A DNA stretch of 64,000 nt from Leuconostoc gasicomitatum LMG 18811 (GCF_000196855.1 NC_014319.1:1798001-1862000), one strand, 5' to 3'. Shown: positions 1 to 11,984, numbered from the stretch's first letter. Made by a program: numbers and translations. The notes: generated by a model from the sequence alone, not told the origin.

Positions 1-50
1 CATTGCCGTCCTAAATTTTTATGTGTTTATGCCTTAAAGGCTCTAACGCA

Positions 51-82
51 AGAAAAGCGGCGCTATTTTGCGCTGCTTTTCT
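51..82 (-). terminator. Hairpin downstream of phnD-like gene
   Basis: An inverted repeat with 8-base outer arms (AGAAAAGC / GCTTTTCT) and a GCGC inner stem lies about 80 bases past the stop of the minus-strand binding-protein gene. The T-rich stretch is inside the 3' arm rather than after it, so it is a plausible but not ideal intrinsic terminator. It could also belong to a gene left of the window. Confidence 0.4.
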
Positions 83-160
83 GACATTTTGAAACTTGTG
101 AGTTTGATAAAATTTTGACCATTTATCATGCCATATATCAAAAATGACGTGATCGTGCTA

Positions 161-1207
161 TTATTTCTGTGAGTCTTTTAGGACTTTTTGTGCTGCACGT
201 TCTCCATCATAATTAGATGATTTTGCTGGTTCGTAACCTTCATGTGAATAAATGGCAATAACTTTCTTGCCTTCTTTGGTCTTTGCCAAGTTGATGAATG
301 CTTTAGATAGTGCTTTTTCAAGTTCTGGTGTCATTGTCTTTGATTTTTTTGATACTGAAATTGTATCGTTATAAATTTCTTGTGATACACCAATAACATT
401 TGTTTCTGCCCAAATCGATTTTGGTTGCTTATAATCTGTTGTCCATGCGCTTGCAAAATCACGGCGCGCATCAGCATATGTTGGCATAATATCAATTTGT
501 CCTGATGCTAAACGAGCCATCCCAGAACCATATGAATCCACTGTTACTGTGTTCTTTAAATCTGCAACTGTTTTCTTATAATTTTTATTCAACCATAATG
601 ATGGGTAAATATAGCCAGCTGATGAAGTAGTTGATGACAATCCCCACTTAGCCGAGTTAAGATCTTCCCAAGTCAATTTCTCACCTGAATTGATTTTTTT
701 AGCCAATGCTTGGCCTTTTTCTGATGGACCAGCAATGAATAGTGACCGATATTTTGATGATTGTGTCGTAGTTGCTTCGGTTGCCTTACCATTATTCCAC
801 TTAGCGGCATCAGAGAAATTCTTGTTTAAACCAGCACGAGTAGCTGTTAACAAAGGTTTGACACTATCTTGATACATGACATAAGTACCGCCTGGAATAA
901 ACCCTACATCAGCAGTACCTGATGAAAGTGCTTCACCGGCAGCTTCGTAACTAGTACCAACTTTGATATCAACATTCTTGACATCATAACCTTCTTTTTT
1001 CAATTCTTTCGTCAACAGACCTTTCAAAGGTTTTGTCATCGTAACGATCTGATCAGGTTGCTTTGAGGGTACAAAATAAATTTTTAAATCTTTTATAGAT
1101 TTATCAGAAGATGCCTGTGATCCAGTATGTGTGAATCCAAAGTATGCTGCAATTGCAATTACAACAACAATGATAATTCCTACGAGTGTTTTCGTGTTCT
1201 TACTCAT
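161..1207 (-). CDS. Phosphate/phosphonate-type ABC transporter substrate-binding protein (PhnD family)
   Basis: The 348-residue protein has an N-terminal hydrophobic segment (about residues 9-25) but no lipobox cysteine, so it is probably held by an uncleaved anchor or signal. The body reads as a PhnD/PBP2 binding protein: IYFVPSKQPDQ near residue 43, then GEALSSGTADVGFIPGG, and a conserved SSAGYIYP segment. Family members capture phosphonate, phosphite or phosphate outside the membrane and pass it to PhnC/PhnE partners. The partner genes are not in the window; they may lie to the left. The start is ATG at 1207 with an AGGAGAGAA site just upstream. A perfect palindrome at 1233-1249 sits between promoter region and gene. 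The substrate cannot be read from sequence. Confidence 0.85.
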   Translation of the reverse strand: MSKNTKTLVGIIIVVVIAIAAYFGFTHTGSQASSDKSIKDLKIYFVPSKQPDQIVTMTKPLKGLLTKELKKEGYDVKNVDIKVGTSYEAAGEALSSGTADVGFIPGGTYVMYQDSVKPLLTATRAGLNKNFSDAAKWNNGKATEATTTQSSKYRSLFIAGPSEKGQALAKKINSGEKLTWEDLNSAKWGLSSTTSSAGYIYPSLWLNKNYKKTVADLKNTVTVDSYGSGMARLASGQIDIMPTYADARRDFASAWTTDYKQPKSIWAETNVIGVSQEIYNDTISVSKKSKTMTPELEKALSKAFINLAKTKEGKKVIAIYSHEGYEPAKSSNYDGERAAQKVLKDSQK

Positions 1208-1232
1208 GGTGTTTTCTCTCCTATGTGCCTAG

Positions 1233-1249
1233 TGACAGATTATCTGTCA
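1233..1249. promoter_or_regulatory. 17-bp perfect palindrome, candidate operator of phnD-like gene
   Basis: Arms TGACAGAT and ATCTGTCA flank a single central T, 26 bases upstream of the phnD-like start codon. The position in the 5' untranslated region or promoter suits a repressor operator. The cognate regulator is not known and no regulator gene is adjacent in the window. Confidence 0.5.
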
Positions 1250-1511
1250 AAAATACTACAACTTAACTATATTAAAATCGAGTCAACATCTCGTCTCTTT
1301 TTTGTAAAGATACTGTATATTTCCCTTGATTACTAATATAACAGAAAATTAGCCCGTCAAACCATTTTTTTAGTTAGAATCATCTCATTTAAATATGGAA
1401 CGTCCGGCACGTAACGAATATTAAACGAAAATATAGTGACTTTTCCGAACGTTTGTGTTTTAATTCTTTTAAATCATATCATTACTTATGTACAAGAAAA
1501 GCCGAATGTTG
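1250..1511. other. Intergenic region between phnD-like gene and IS copy 1
   Basis: No gene is seen. The stretch holds three CGAA-containing words between about 1415 and 1455, one of them (TTTTCCGAACGTT) resembling the PurBox core CCGAAC. The right edge (about 1494-1511) is the distal half of the atp operon terminator that the IS has split. A clean -35/-10 pair for the phnD-like gene was not found. Confidence 0.4.
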
Positions 1512-1548
1512 TGATGTGAACCCCAATAGTTGGACAACATAGAATTAA

Positions 1549-2367
1549 TTAACTAACAGACTCAGTGGTAAGTTGCCGATATTGAACCGGCGACAGACCG
1601 TTGAGTTTTTGTTTGATCCGGTGATTGTTGTAATAATTGATAAAGTCGTCAACGACCACTTTGAAATCATGAAATGATTCGTACTGTTTATGATGCACGA
1701 TATTGGCTTTCAAAATATGGAAAAAGCTCTCAATCGGTGCATTGTCGACTGGTGTTGATTTACGGCTCATGCTTTGCGTCATGCCAAAATCCTTCAACGT
1801 GTTAATGAACATCGGTGTCTGATAATGGAATCCCTGATCACTATGAATAATAGCTCCACGATGCTTTGACAATGCTTTTAATGGTCGCATGACAAGCGTC
1901 ATGGTTGGTGTTTTGGCTAAATGATACGACAGGACTTCGCCTGCATATAAATCGACAAACGCCGTCAAATAAGCTTTATTATGATCGTTTAATTGCATTT
2001 CAGTGACGTCTGTGACGATCTTTTGGTAAGGTGCGTCAGCTTGAAAGTCGCGTTTGATAACGCGTTCGGCAATCCGCCCAACCGTACCGCGATATGAATT
2101 ATAGCGACGCTTACGCGTGTTATACGTGGTGCTGAGGAGTGCGTTTTGACGCATAATGCGGAGCACGCGCTTGTGATTCACCAAATAACCTTGGTCGTGC
2201 AACAACGTTGTCACGCGACGATACCCATATTCGGTTTGGAATTGAGGTGACTTAATTTGACGGATTACGTCTGCTATTTTGTTGTCTGATGCCGTATTGA
2301 GCGGATGAGCTTCTAGATAATAATAGGTACTGCGTTTCAAGCCAATTAGAGCTAATAAATCATCCAC
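1549..2367 (-). CDS. IS3-family transposase OrfB (integrase domain), copy 1
   Basis: The integrase-core part of an IS3 transposase carries the HTH_21-like start (GYRRVTTLLHDQGYLVNHKRV) and an rve catalytic core with DVTEM (first Asp), HSDQGFHY (second Asp) and the Glu in NAPIESFF, followed by the usual C-terminal NYYNNHRIKQKLNGLSP. The frame stays open upstream of the first ATG and overlaps the end of OrfA, as expected if the protein is made as an OrfAB fusion by -1 frameshifting near the AAAAAC run at about 2410. All three catalytic acids are present, so it may be active. It is nearly identical to the copy-2 OrfB. Confidence 0.9.
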   Translation of the reverse strand: MDDLLALIGLKRSTYYYLEAHPLNTASDNKIADVIRQIKSPQFQTEYGYRRVTTLLHDQGYLVNHKRVLRIMRQNALLSTTYNTRKRRYNSYRGTVGRIAERVIKRDFQADAPYQKIVTDVTEMQLNDHNKAYLTAFVDLYAGEVLSYHLAKTPTMTLVMRPLKALSKHRGAIIHSDQGFHYQTPMFINTLKDFGMTQSMSRKSTPVDNAPIESFFHILKANIVHHKQYESFHDFKVVVDDFINYYNNHRIKQKLNGLSPVQYRQLTTESVS

Positions 2368-2396
2368 TTTAAAATATTTAGTCCGCCTTAGTGACG

Positions 2397-2897
2397 TTAC
2401 TGCCGTTTGTTTTTCTCGGTTCGTTGATCCACTAAGGCTTTTAATTTTTCTAATATCGCCACTTTCATCTTGAGTTGATAATTCTCTTGCTTTAAGTCAG
2501 CGAGTTCTTGTTGTTCGGGTGTGAGTGGATGAATGCGTTTGCGTCCCATTGTTGGTTGCCGGCCTTTCGGTTTAGGTTTTAACCCATTGTACCCGAATTT
2601 TCGATACGTTCTCAACCAATTAGCGATTGTTGTACTAGGGAAGACCGCAAAATAGCGTGCCGCCTCTGATTGTGAGTGTGTTTCAAGATAGTTCAACACG
2701 GTCATTTTAAAATCTGCTGAATAGGTTTTCTGGTTTTTAAAACCAATGGAACCAGTCACGAGATACTCATCACGCCATTCGCGAATCGCGTGATCATTAT
2801 TGATGGCATATTTTTTGACTAATTCAATCAAACTATTTTGACCAGATAACCATTCCTTAACGACCATTAATTTAAATTCATATGAATATTTTGACAT
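2397..2897 (-). CDS. IS3-family transposase OrfA (HTH), copy 1
   Basis: The 166-residue protein from the ATG at 2897 (MSKYSYEFKLMVVKEWLSG) has two HTH-like units separated by the GSIG region and a C-terminal coiled segment (ADLKQENYQLKMKVAILEKL), the usual OrfA plan. A longer reading from a TTG inside the terminal repeat was rejected because MSKYS is the shared start in both copies. There is no Shine-Dalgarno site: the ATG follows directly on the T-run of an IS-end hairpin (about 2901-2950). The coil segment differs from copy 2, where a 20-base insertion breaks the frame. Confidence 0.85.
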   Translation of the reverse strand: MSKYSYEFKLMVVKEWLSGQNSLIELVKKYAINNDHAIREWRDEYLVTGSIGFKNQKTYSADFKMTVLNYLETHSQSEAARYFAVFPSTTIANWLRTYRKFGYNGLKPKPKGRQPTMGRKRIHPLTPEQQELADLKQENYQLKMKVAILEKLKALVDQRTEKNKRQ

Positions 2898-2900
2898 AGA

Positions 2901-2950
2901 AAAACCCAATAACTTTCTGAACAGATTTTTTATTCTGTCCAAGTTATTGG
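2901..2950 (-). terminator. Terminator-like hairpin in the IS end, just before orfA (copy 1)
   Basis: Within the IS terminus, CCCAATAACTT pairs perfectly with AAGTTATTGGG (11 bp), an inner GACAGA/TCTGTT extends the stem, and TTTTT follows. RNA entering from outside (here the atp operon) would form it, stopping or sequestering impinging transcription before orfA. The same element is in copy 2. Confidence 0.6.
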
Positions 2951-2960
2951 GTTCACTTCA

Positions 2961-3008
2961 GTTTCCACTCGGCTTTTAATATTGAGTCCAATACTGACTT
3001 TATCTATT
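2961..3008 (-). terminator. Proximal half of the split atp operon terminator
   Basis: On the minus strand AAAAGCCGA lies just downstream of atpC, and its partner TCGGCTTTT lies at the other side of the IS (about 1497-1506). Joined, they make a 9-bp stem with a loop of about 13 bases and a T-rich tail, so the insertion landed in the terminator loop. Confidence 0.6.
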
Positions 3009-3014
3009 TGTCTC

Positions 3015-3464
3015 TTATTTACCTTGTCTAATTGCGGCAACATGGATCCGGTTTACCGCACGCATCAAAGCAACTCGAGCACGTAATAATTCTGCATCGT
3101 TGTTATCATTTTGTGCATGTGCAATCCGTGTTTCAGCACGTTCTTTTGCATTTTCAGCACGTGTCAGATCAATATTACCAGATGTTTCAGCACTATCTGC
3201 GACAACAGTCAACAGATCGTTAGAAAATTCAGCAATCCCGCCGTTAACAGCTAACGTTTCCGTTTGACCGTTACTTTTAATCAGCAGTTCATTGATTGTC
3301 AAAGCAGCCAACAACGGTACATGCTTGCGCATAATACCAATTTGTCCACCTTGTGTATTTACAATAGCCAATTCAATGTTTTTCTCATTATAAACTTCAC
3401 CAACAGGTGTCACAATTTGCACTGTGATACCCGTCGTTGCTACAGTCGCTGTTTCATCTGCCAT
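3015..3464 (-). CDS. atpC: F0F1 ATP synthase subunit epsilon
   Basis: The 149-residue epsilon subunit is the regulator and stalk part of F1. The beta-sandwich region (VQIVTPVGEVYNEKNIELAIVNTQGGQIGI, then LAVNGGIAEFSNDLLTVVAD) and the C-terminal helical hairpin (ENAKERAETRIAHA) are both present. It is the last gene of the atp operon, 14 bases after atpD. The operon terminator downstream is interrupted by IS copy 1. In lactic acid bacteria this enzyme mainly hydrolyses ATP to pump protons and hold internal pH. Confidence 0.95.
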   Translation of the reverse strand: MADETATVATTGITVQIVTPVGEVYNEKNIELAIVNTQGGQIGIMRKHVPLLAALTINELLIKSNGQTETLAVNGGIAEFSNDLLTVVADSAETSGNIDLTRAENAKERAETRIAHAQNDNNDAELLRARVALMRAVNRIHVAAIRQGK

Positions 3465-3478
3465 TTTTCAATACCCCC

Positions 3479-5002
<1,524 letters not shown>

Positions 5003-5062
5003 CAGTTTTGATTTTAATTGTGGTTAGTTGTTTGTTATAAACGTGTGCGCTGACACTTTCAT

Positions 5063-5971
5063 TTACTCCAATGCAGCCATTCCACCTGTAATTTCTGTAA
5101 TTTCTGTCGTAATTGCTGCTTGACGTGCGCGGTTGAACTGCAATTCCAGACGACCAATAAGATCCTTGGCATTGTCTGTAGCTCCCTTCATCGCTGTCGA
5201 TGAGGCTGCATGTTCAGCTGTTTTTGCATCAAGCACTGCTTCATACACTAGACTTTGTGCAAATTGCGGTAATACAACATTTAAAACAGCTGTTGTATCC
5301 GGCTCAATTTCATACACGCTTTGAATGTTCAATTCTGCTTTTTCAGCTTCCGTACCACCCATGGCATCCAAGGTATCACCAGTTAATGGCAAAAGTTGCA
5401 CGTCACGATATTCACTAGTCAAACGATTTACAAAGTGATTATATACAACATGAAGTGCATCAAACACTTCAGTTTCATACAAACTTGTCACCGTCTTAAC
5501 AACTGAGCGAATTTCATTAAATGATGGTACATCTGAAACACCGCGGTGTTCTAATATGACTTCAAAGCCACGTTTTTTATAGAAATCAGCCCCGTTACCA
5601 CCAACAGCAAGGATTGTTGTGTTAGTAGTATCCAAATTCAATCGTTCCAACAAAGCATTAGTCTGCTTAATGACATTAGCGTTATACGAACCAACTAATC
5701 CGCGATCTGATGTCACAACTAATATGCCAGTTTTTTCAATGGGACGTTGTGCAATCAAAGGAATATGCTTAGCATCTGCATTATCAAAAAGATGAGCAGA
5801 TACAAGATGTTCTACAATCGCTTCTAAACGAGCAGCATATGATTGATAACCCTTACTGTAACGTTGAATTTGGCTTAACTTAGCCGTTGAGACCATTTGC
5901 ATGGCACTCGTAATTTGACGCGTCTTTTTAGTGGATGAAATACGACGCTGAATATCTTGCAAAGAAGCCAT
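5063..5971 (-). CDS. atpG: F0F1 ATP synthase subunit gamma
   Basis: The 302-residue central-stalk subunit starts [32 protein letters not shown] and ends with [23 protein letters not shown], the two coiled-coil termini that form the rotor shaft inside the alpha3beta3 ring. Length is normal. It lies 15 bases after atpA and is translated in the same direction. Confidence 0.96.
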   Translation of the reverse strand: MASLQDIQRRISSTKKTRQITSAMQMVSTAKLSQIQRYSKGYQSYAARLEAIVEHLVSAHLFDNADAKHIPLIAQRPIEKTGILVVTSDRGLVGSYNANVIKQTNALLERLNLDTTNTTILAVGGNGADFYKKRGFEVILEHRGVSDVPSFNEIRSVVKTVTSLYETEVFDALHVVYNHFVNRLTSEYRDVQLLPLTGDTLDAMGGTEAEKAELNIQSVYEIEPDTTAVLNVVLPQFAQSLVYEAVLDAKTAEHAASSTAMKGATDNAKDLIGRLELQFNRARQAAITTEITEITGGMAALE

Positions 5972-5986
5972 TGCAGCGTCCTCCTA

Positions 5987-7510
<1,524 letters not shown>

Positions 7511-7513
7511 TCA

Positions 7514-8056
7514 CTAACCTAATAATTGTGCCTTCATTTTGGCAATTTTTGTTTGTAAGCTACCATCAATTAAAGTTGACTGTGATTTTAAAATCACACC
7601 ACCAAGTATGCTTTCATCCACAACATTTTTTAAATTCACATGTTTTGCACCTGTTTTTGATGCAAAAATTGCTGCTAATTTATCCAAACGTGTTTCGTCT
7701 AGCGTAACGGCTGTAGTTGCTGTCACATCCACAATACCATTAGCTTCATTGTAACGATCACCAAACGCATCAACCACTTGCGATAAAATATTCAAACGAT
7801 TATTGTAAACGAGCAGCTTAACCAAGTTCTGAATTGATTCAGAGGCACCGTTTGTCAATGTTTGTAACAGATTATCACGTGAAGCAGGATCAACATCATC
7901 AGATGTTACCACCATAACAAAGTTAGGATTGTCGTTTAGAACGGTTTTTATGCCGTTCAAACTTGTCCTAGTTTCTTCTATGTTGTTTTGCTCGCTAGAC
8001 AATTCAAAAATTGCTTTGGCGTATTGGTCAGCTATATCTTTAAGATTTTTTGCCAT
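7514..8056 (-). CDS. atpH: F0F1 ATP synthase subunit delta
   Basis: The 180-residue peripheral-stalk protein joins F1 alpha subunits to the b dimer. The N-terminal part (IADQYAKAIFEL) and the C-terminal part (LGGVILKSQSTLIDGSLQTKIAKM) fit the OSCP/delta family. Length and position between atpF and atpA are standard. Confidence 0.95.
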   Translation of the reverse strand: MAKNLKDIADQYAKAIFELSSEQNNIEETRTSLNGIKTVLNDNPNFVMVVTSDDVDPASRDNLLQTLTNGASESIQNLVKLLVYNNRLNILSQVVDAFGDRYNEANGIVDVTATTAVTLDETRLDKLAAIFASKTGAKHVNLKNVVDESILGGVILKSQSTLIDGSLQTKIAKMKAQLLG

Positions 8057-8067
8057 CCCAATACTCC

Positions 8068-8577
8068 TTATTTAGTTTCTAAATCTGAAATGTAAGCATC
8101 AATCAATGCTTGTTGATCATTTAACGATAATTCTTTTTGCATAAGTTTTGAAGCAATCGCTACTGATAGCGCTGCAACATCGTTCTTTGCGTTAGAAATC
8201 GCGTCTTCCTTGAGCTTTTCAGCATCAGTTTGCGCTTGCTTATTAATTAAAGTAGCACGGTCAGAAGCAGTAGAAATTAATGAATCACTCTGCTTTTGCG
8301 CGCTGGCTTTTGCGTCAGCCACGACTTTTGTTGCTTGCTGACGTGTATCTGCCAGTTCACTTTGCCGTTGTACTGCTAATTTTTCAGCATCTTGACGTGC
8401 TATCTCAGCACCATCAATATCAGCAGAAATTTTATCAGCACGTTCGTCAAGAACCTTTGTCAATGGCCCGTAAGCCACCTTCTTCAAAATGAGCATCAAC
8501 AAGAGGAATGAAATGATAATAAACAACATATTACCCAATGGCAATTTATTTGCTGCTAAGGTTGTTAAACCAAACAT
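8068..8577 (-). CDS. atpF: F0F1 ATP synthase subunit b
   Basis: The 169-residue protein has one N-terminal membrane helix (about residues 15-33, GNMLFIIISFLLLMLILKK) followed by a long Ala/Gln/Lys-rich coiled coil that forms the stator stalk. It lies 26 bases after atpE. Confidence 0.95.
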   Translation of the reverse strand: MFGLTTLAANKLPLGNMLFIIISFLLLMLILKKVAYGPLTKVLDERADKISADIDGAEIARQDAEKLAVQRQSELADTRQQATKVVADAKASAQKQSDSLISTASDRATLINKQAQTDAEKLKEDAISNAKNDVAALSVAIASKLMQKELSLNDQQALIDAYISDLETK

Positions 8578-8603
8578 AATTTTCCTCCACTATATACTTG
8601 TGA

Positions 8604-9077
<474 letters not shown>

Positions 9078-9803
9078 TCATTCATCACCAGACAATTGTG
9101 CAATAAATACACCTGTCAAGATAACAAATACGTAAGCTTGTATGCCACCAATAAAGAGTGAGAATCCTTGCCAGACCATTTCAATCGGCAATGCCAACAC
9201 AGTCACGAACCCATTTAAGTGTCCTGGCCATGCTAAGCTATTGGCCACGAGTGTTAATAACATCTCACCAGCGAAAATGTTACCAAACAAACGCAGTGAT
9301 AACGTCAAGAAGTTAGCTAATTGTTCAATAATGTTTAGCGGTAACATCCAAGAATATGGTGTGAGTAACATGTTTTTAAGGTATCCCTTAAAGCCAAGTT
9401 TTTGAACACCCATCCCGTGTGCTACCATCAAAGACATAATTGCTAACGTCATCGTTACGATTGGGCTTGCTGTTGGTGACTTAATATAAGTTACACCATC
9501 AGTGCCCTGCAATTGAAGCAGCAATCCCATTTCGTTAGATACTACAACGAAGAAAAACAACGTAAATGCATACAAACCAAATTGGCGTGCCTGCTTCTTT
9601 TGCAATTGTCCAGCAACAATTCCATTAGTAAAATCAAGTAAGTATTCAATAACATTTTGTCGCTTACCTGGTCTTACTGTAGGTCTTCGTGTGAGTACAA
9701 CCGATACAATCACAACGATTGCCATAGCCAGCAACGTTGAAAGTATCGTGCCCCAATCAAATGTGAGGCCAAGAAACTCAAACGGTGCCGTAGGGTCATC
9801 CAT
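9078..9803 (-). CDS. atpB: F0F1 ATP synthase subunit a
   Basis: The 241-residue integral membrane proton channel subunit has the essential arginine in LSLRLFGNIFAGE (Arg171) and the last-helix segment FIGGIQAYVFVILTGVFIA. It is the first gene of the operon atpBEFHAGDC; no atpI is seen upstream. The start at ATG 9803 has an AAAGGAGAAG site. Confidence 0.96.
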   Translation of the reverse strand: MDDPTAPFEFLGLTFDWGTILSTLLAMAIVVIVSVVLTRRPTVRPGKRQNVIEYLLDFTNGIVAGQLQKKQARQFGLYAFTLFFFVVVSNEMGLLLQLQGTDGVTYIKSPTASPIVTMTLAIMSLMVAHGMGVQKLGFKGYLKNMLLTPYSWMLPLNIIEQLANFLTLSLRLFGNIFAGEMLLTLVANSLAWPGHLNGFVTVLALPIEMVWQGFSLFIGGIQAYVFVILTGVFIAQLSGDE

Positions 9804-9860
9804 GCGCCTTCTCCTTTCTCAATAAATTTGGCGAAATGGTCGTAAACGGCTATTCGTCAT

Positions 9861-9889
9861 AACATATAAACCTATAATACGCCTTTCAA
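9861..9889 (-). promoter_or_regulatory. Candidate atp operon promoter
   Basis: On the minus strand TTGAAA (9884-9889) and TATGTT (9861-9866) are 17 bases apart, placing the start of transcription about 50 bases before atpB. This is the best hexamer pair in the 420-base gap upstream of the operon. Confidence 0.5.
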
Positions 9890-10222
9890 AATGAAATACA
9901 ACTATTTTATGGCACTTTTTCACAAAGAAATAAGGTGGTGTCAACCAGAGCATTGGTATGCTAGTTTGTAACGGTTGATTATTAAAATCTGCTTTGTATT
10001 TAATTATTTATATCCTGTTAAAGTTCTTAATGGATTCAAGTAAAACCTTGATTTTTTTCGAATTTAACTTAACCCTTTCACACTTAGTTCAATGATTGTT
10101 AGGGTTTTCGTTTTGTCACTTTCAATAAGCCTGGCTTAATCATATTACAGCTAATATCCCTTAAACTTGTGACAAAACAAACAAAAATCCGATAACACTA
10201 TCGGATTTTTTACGTGTTTTAT
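9890..10222. other. Intergenic region between atp operon and uracil permease
   Basis: No gene is seen. It holds the far-upstream region of the atp promoter and, at its right edge, the terminator of the uracil permease gene (10183-10210). Confidence 0.4.
10183..10210 (-). terminator. Intrinsic terminator of uracil permease gene
   Basis: A perfect 12-bp stem (AAAAATCCGATA / TATCGGATTTTT) with a 4-base loop, starting 13 bases past the stop codon, with the T-run in the 3' arm on the minus strand. Confidence 0.8.
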
Positions 10223-11527
10223 TTATTTTTCACTAGCTGCTATTTTTGGTAAAACAAGATTCAAAACAATCCCTAGTAACGTGGCAATAGCAACACCAGA
10301 AAAATTAACTTGCGCACCAAGTTGTAGGTGGAAATCACCAATACCTACAACTAAAATAGGTGCCGCAATCATCAAATTACGTTTCTGACTGTAATCAACT
10401 TTATTATCGACAATAACCTGCAAACCAGCTGCTGCAATAACCCCATAAAGCATAAATCCAACACCACCAGTTACAGCCCCTGGAATAGTTGAAATCAGTG
10501 CTGATAATTTACCTATGAAGCTAAATATTACGGCAAAAAACGCTGCCCCACCAATGACCCAAACAGAGTAAACACGACTAAGTTGCATGACACCAATATT
10601 TTCACCGTAAGATGTGACTGCTGGTCCACCAACTAAGCCGGCGACAACAGAAGCTGCGCCATCACCGGTTAAAGTGCGTTTCAAACCAGGATTAGCAAAG
10701 AAATCATGTCCTGTAATTTTTGATAACACCATTAAATGCCCTAGATGCTCCGACAAAGTGACCAATGCCAACGGTGCCATACTTAAAATAGCAGCTGGGT
10801 AAAATTTAAACCCATCCTTGCCAATAAATGTTTCATAGTCAGGTAGTTGGAACCAGTGTGCTGCTGAAATTGGTGATAAATCGACCAGACCAAATAGCAA
10901 CGCAACAATGTAACCAAAAATAATGCCTAATAGGATAGGTAATAGACCTAAAAATCCTCTCAAAAACATGTTAAAAGCTATAGTTGCTAATAAAGTAATA
11001 AGCGCAACCACAAAAATCTTCCAATCATATTTGCCATTAACTGTTGTTGCTGAACTCGCTGCTGAACTTGCCAAACTCAAACCAATAACCATGATGATTG
11101 GCCCAACAACTTCTGCTGGAAAAATAGCATCAATCCATGCCGTGCCAGTAAACGTGATGACGAAAGCCACAATCAGGTAAACTAAGCCAACGGAAATAAT
11201 CCCCTGCGCCACTGCTGGATAACCAATCGTCTTCATTAATGAAGCCATTGGAATAATGAACGCAAAACTCGATCCCATGTATGCTGGCACTTTACCCCGT
11301 GTAATTAACAGGTGAAGTAGGGTTCCCACACCTGAAGTAAACAATGCCACTCCAGGGTTTAGACCAACCAGCAATGGCACCAAAACTGTTGCGCCAAACA
11401 TCGAGAAAAGATGTTGCAATGATAGACCAAGCCATGTAAAAAATGGTGGTTTATCATGTAAATCATAAATTGCGTTATTTTGTTTCGTTGCCATACTTTT
11501 ATTGTGCACGCCTAGATTTTCGTACAC
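10223..11527 (-). CDS. Uracil/xanthine-type permease (NCS2 family), probable uracil permease
   Basis: The 434-residue NCS2 transporter has about 14 hydrophobic segments; QHLFSMFGATVLVPLLVG near the start and the PAVTSYGENIGVMQLSRVYS loop match UraA/PyrP-type uracil:proton symporters. The start is uncertain: the GTG at 11527 lies only two bases after a strong AGGAGG, while the ATG at 11494 (MATKQNN) has no ribosome site. It is a single-gene unit with its own terminator. No PyrR attenuator was recognised upstream. Confidence 0.85.
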   Translation of the reverse strand: MYENLGVHNKSMATKQNNAIYDLHDKPPFFTWLGLSLQHLFSMFGATVLVPLLVGLNPGVALFTSGVGTLLHLLITRGKVPAYMGSSFAFIIPMASLMKTIGYPAVAQGIISVGLVYLIVAFVITFTGTAWIDAIFPAEVVGPIIMVIGLSLASSAASSATTVNGKYDWKIFVVALITLLATIAFNMFLRGFLGLLPILLGIIFGYIVALLFGLVDLSPISAAHWFQLPDYETFIGKDGFKFYPAAILSMAPLALVTLSEHLGHLMVLSKITGHDFFANPGLKRTLTGDGAASVVAGLVGGPAVTSYGENIGVMQLSRVYSVWVIGGAAFFAVIFSFIGKLSALISTIPGAVTGGVGFMLYGVIAAAGLQVIVDNKVDYSQKRNLMIAAPILVVGIGDFHLQLGAQVNFSGVAIATLLGIVLNLVLPKIAASEK

Positions 11528-11592
11528 ATCCTCCTAAAATATTCAAAATATGATGCCCAATGACAAAGTTTCAAACATTCTAATTATAAACC

Positions 11593-11620
11593 AAAAACCC
11601 AACATAGTGTTTTACTATGT
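11593..11620 (-). terminator. Intrinsic terminator of the decayed gene upstream of uracil permease
   Basis: ACATAGT / ACTATGT (7 bp, 5-base loop) is followed on the minus strand by TGGGTTTTTGG. It ends the ghost transcription unit at 11600-11985 and separates it from the permease gene. Confidence 0.55.
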
Positions 11621-11926
11621 CAGGTCCTAGGTTTATTTAATTATGGTTTGCGCTGCAAACGCATTGTTGATGCTGAAATATCCACAACAGACTATTGTCT
11701 TGCCTCTCGTCAATTCATCACAACTACATCATCGTTATTTGGTGTCCAGACAACCATTTGTCTGCGTTTAATTTTATTATTTGCAGTTGGTGAATCTTTG
11801 TAACTCTAGTTAATCACTCAAATCATTTGTCAATGTTATTCCTACTGGAATTTATTATTTATTAACCGTCGTCTACAATATAATAGCCCATGAAGTTTCA
11901 ATTTCTGTCAAATTGTTTTGCGTCAT
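11621..11926 (-). pseudogene. Ghost gene: short start remnant of a decayed reading frame
   Basis: A good ribosome site (GAGGAGG, 6 bases before ATG at 11926) leads into MTQNNLTEIETSWAIIL and a stop at 11873. The N-terminus resembles UMF1/Atg22-type MFS transporters, which begin with a similar TxxEISWALYD block, but this is a weak, short match. About 250 bases with no open frame follow, up to an intact terminator. Promoter, cre and terminator are preserved, so a gene appears to have been lost by deletion or decay between them. It could instead be a regulated small RNA or leader. Confidence 0.35.
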
Positions 11927-11955
11927 TCATGGCCTCCTCTTTATTTGTTAACATT

Positions 11956-11984
11956 ATTATATCACATATTGTAAGCGCTTACAA
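11956..11984 (-). promoter_or_regulatory. Strong promoter overlapped by a perfect cre site
   Basis: On the minus strand TTGTAA (11979-11984), 17 bases, TATAAT (11956-11961). The palindrome TGTAAGCGCTTACA at 11970-11983 fits the CcpA operator consensus exactly and covers the -35 region, so catabolite repression is expected. The unit it controls is now only a remnant. Confidence 0.75.

Larger units (their letters stand above)
1512..2960 (-). mobile_element. IS3-family insertion sequence, copy 1 (about 1449 bp)
   Basis: Two transposase frames are bounded by related ends: TGATGTGAACCCCAATAG at the left and, in reverse complement, TGAAGTGAACCCAATAAC at the right. If the element is taken to begin at 1511, a GTT repeat flanks it (1508-1510 and 2961-2963), the 3-bp duplication expected for IS3 elements; the left terminus may carry one extra or changed base. 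The element is on the same strand as the atp operon and sits in the loop of that operon's terminator. A second copy with the same ends is at 52976-54447. Confidence 0.85.

Noticed and set aside
11528-11620. PyrR-type attenuator before the uracil permease gene
   Set aside because: The hairpin there has no PyrR-binding loop sequence and reads better as the terminator of the preceding ghost unit.
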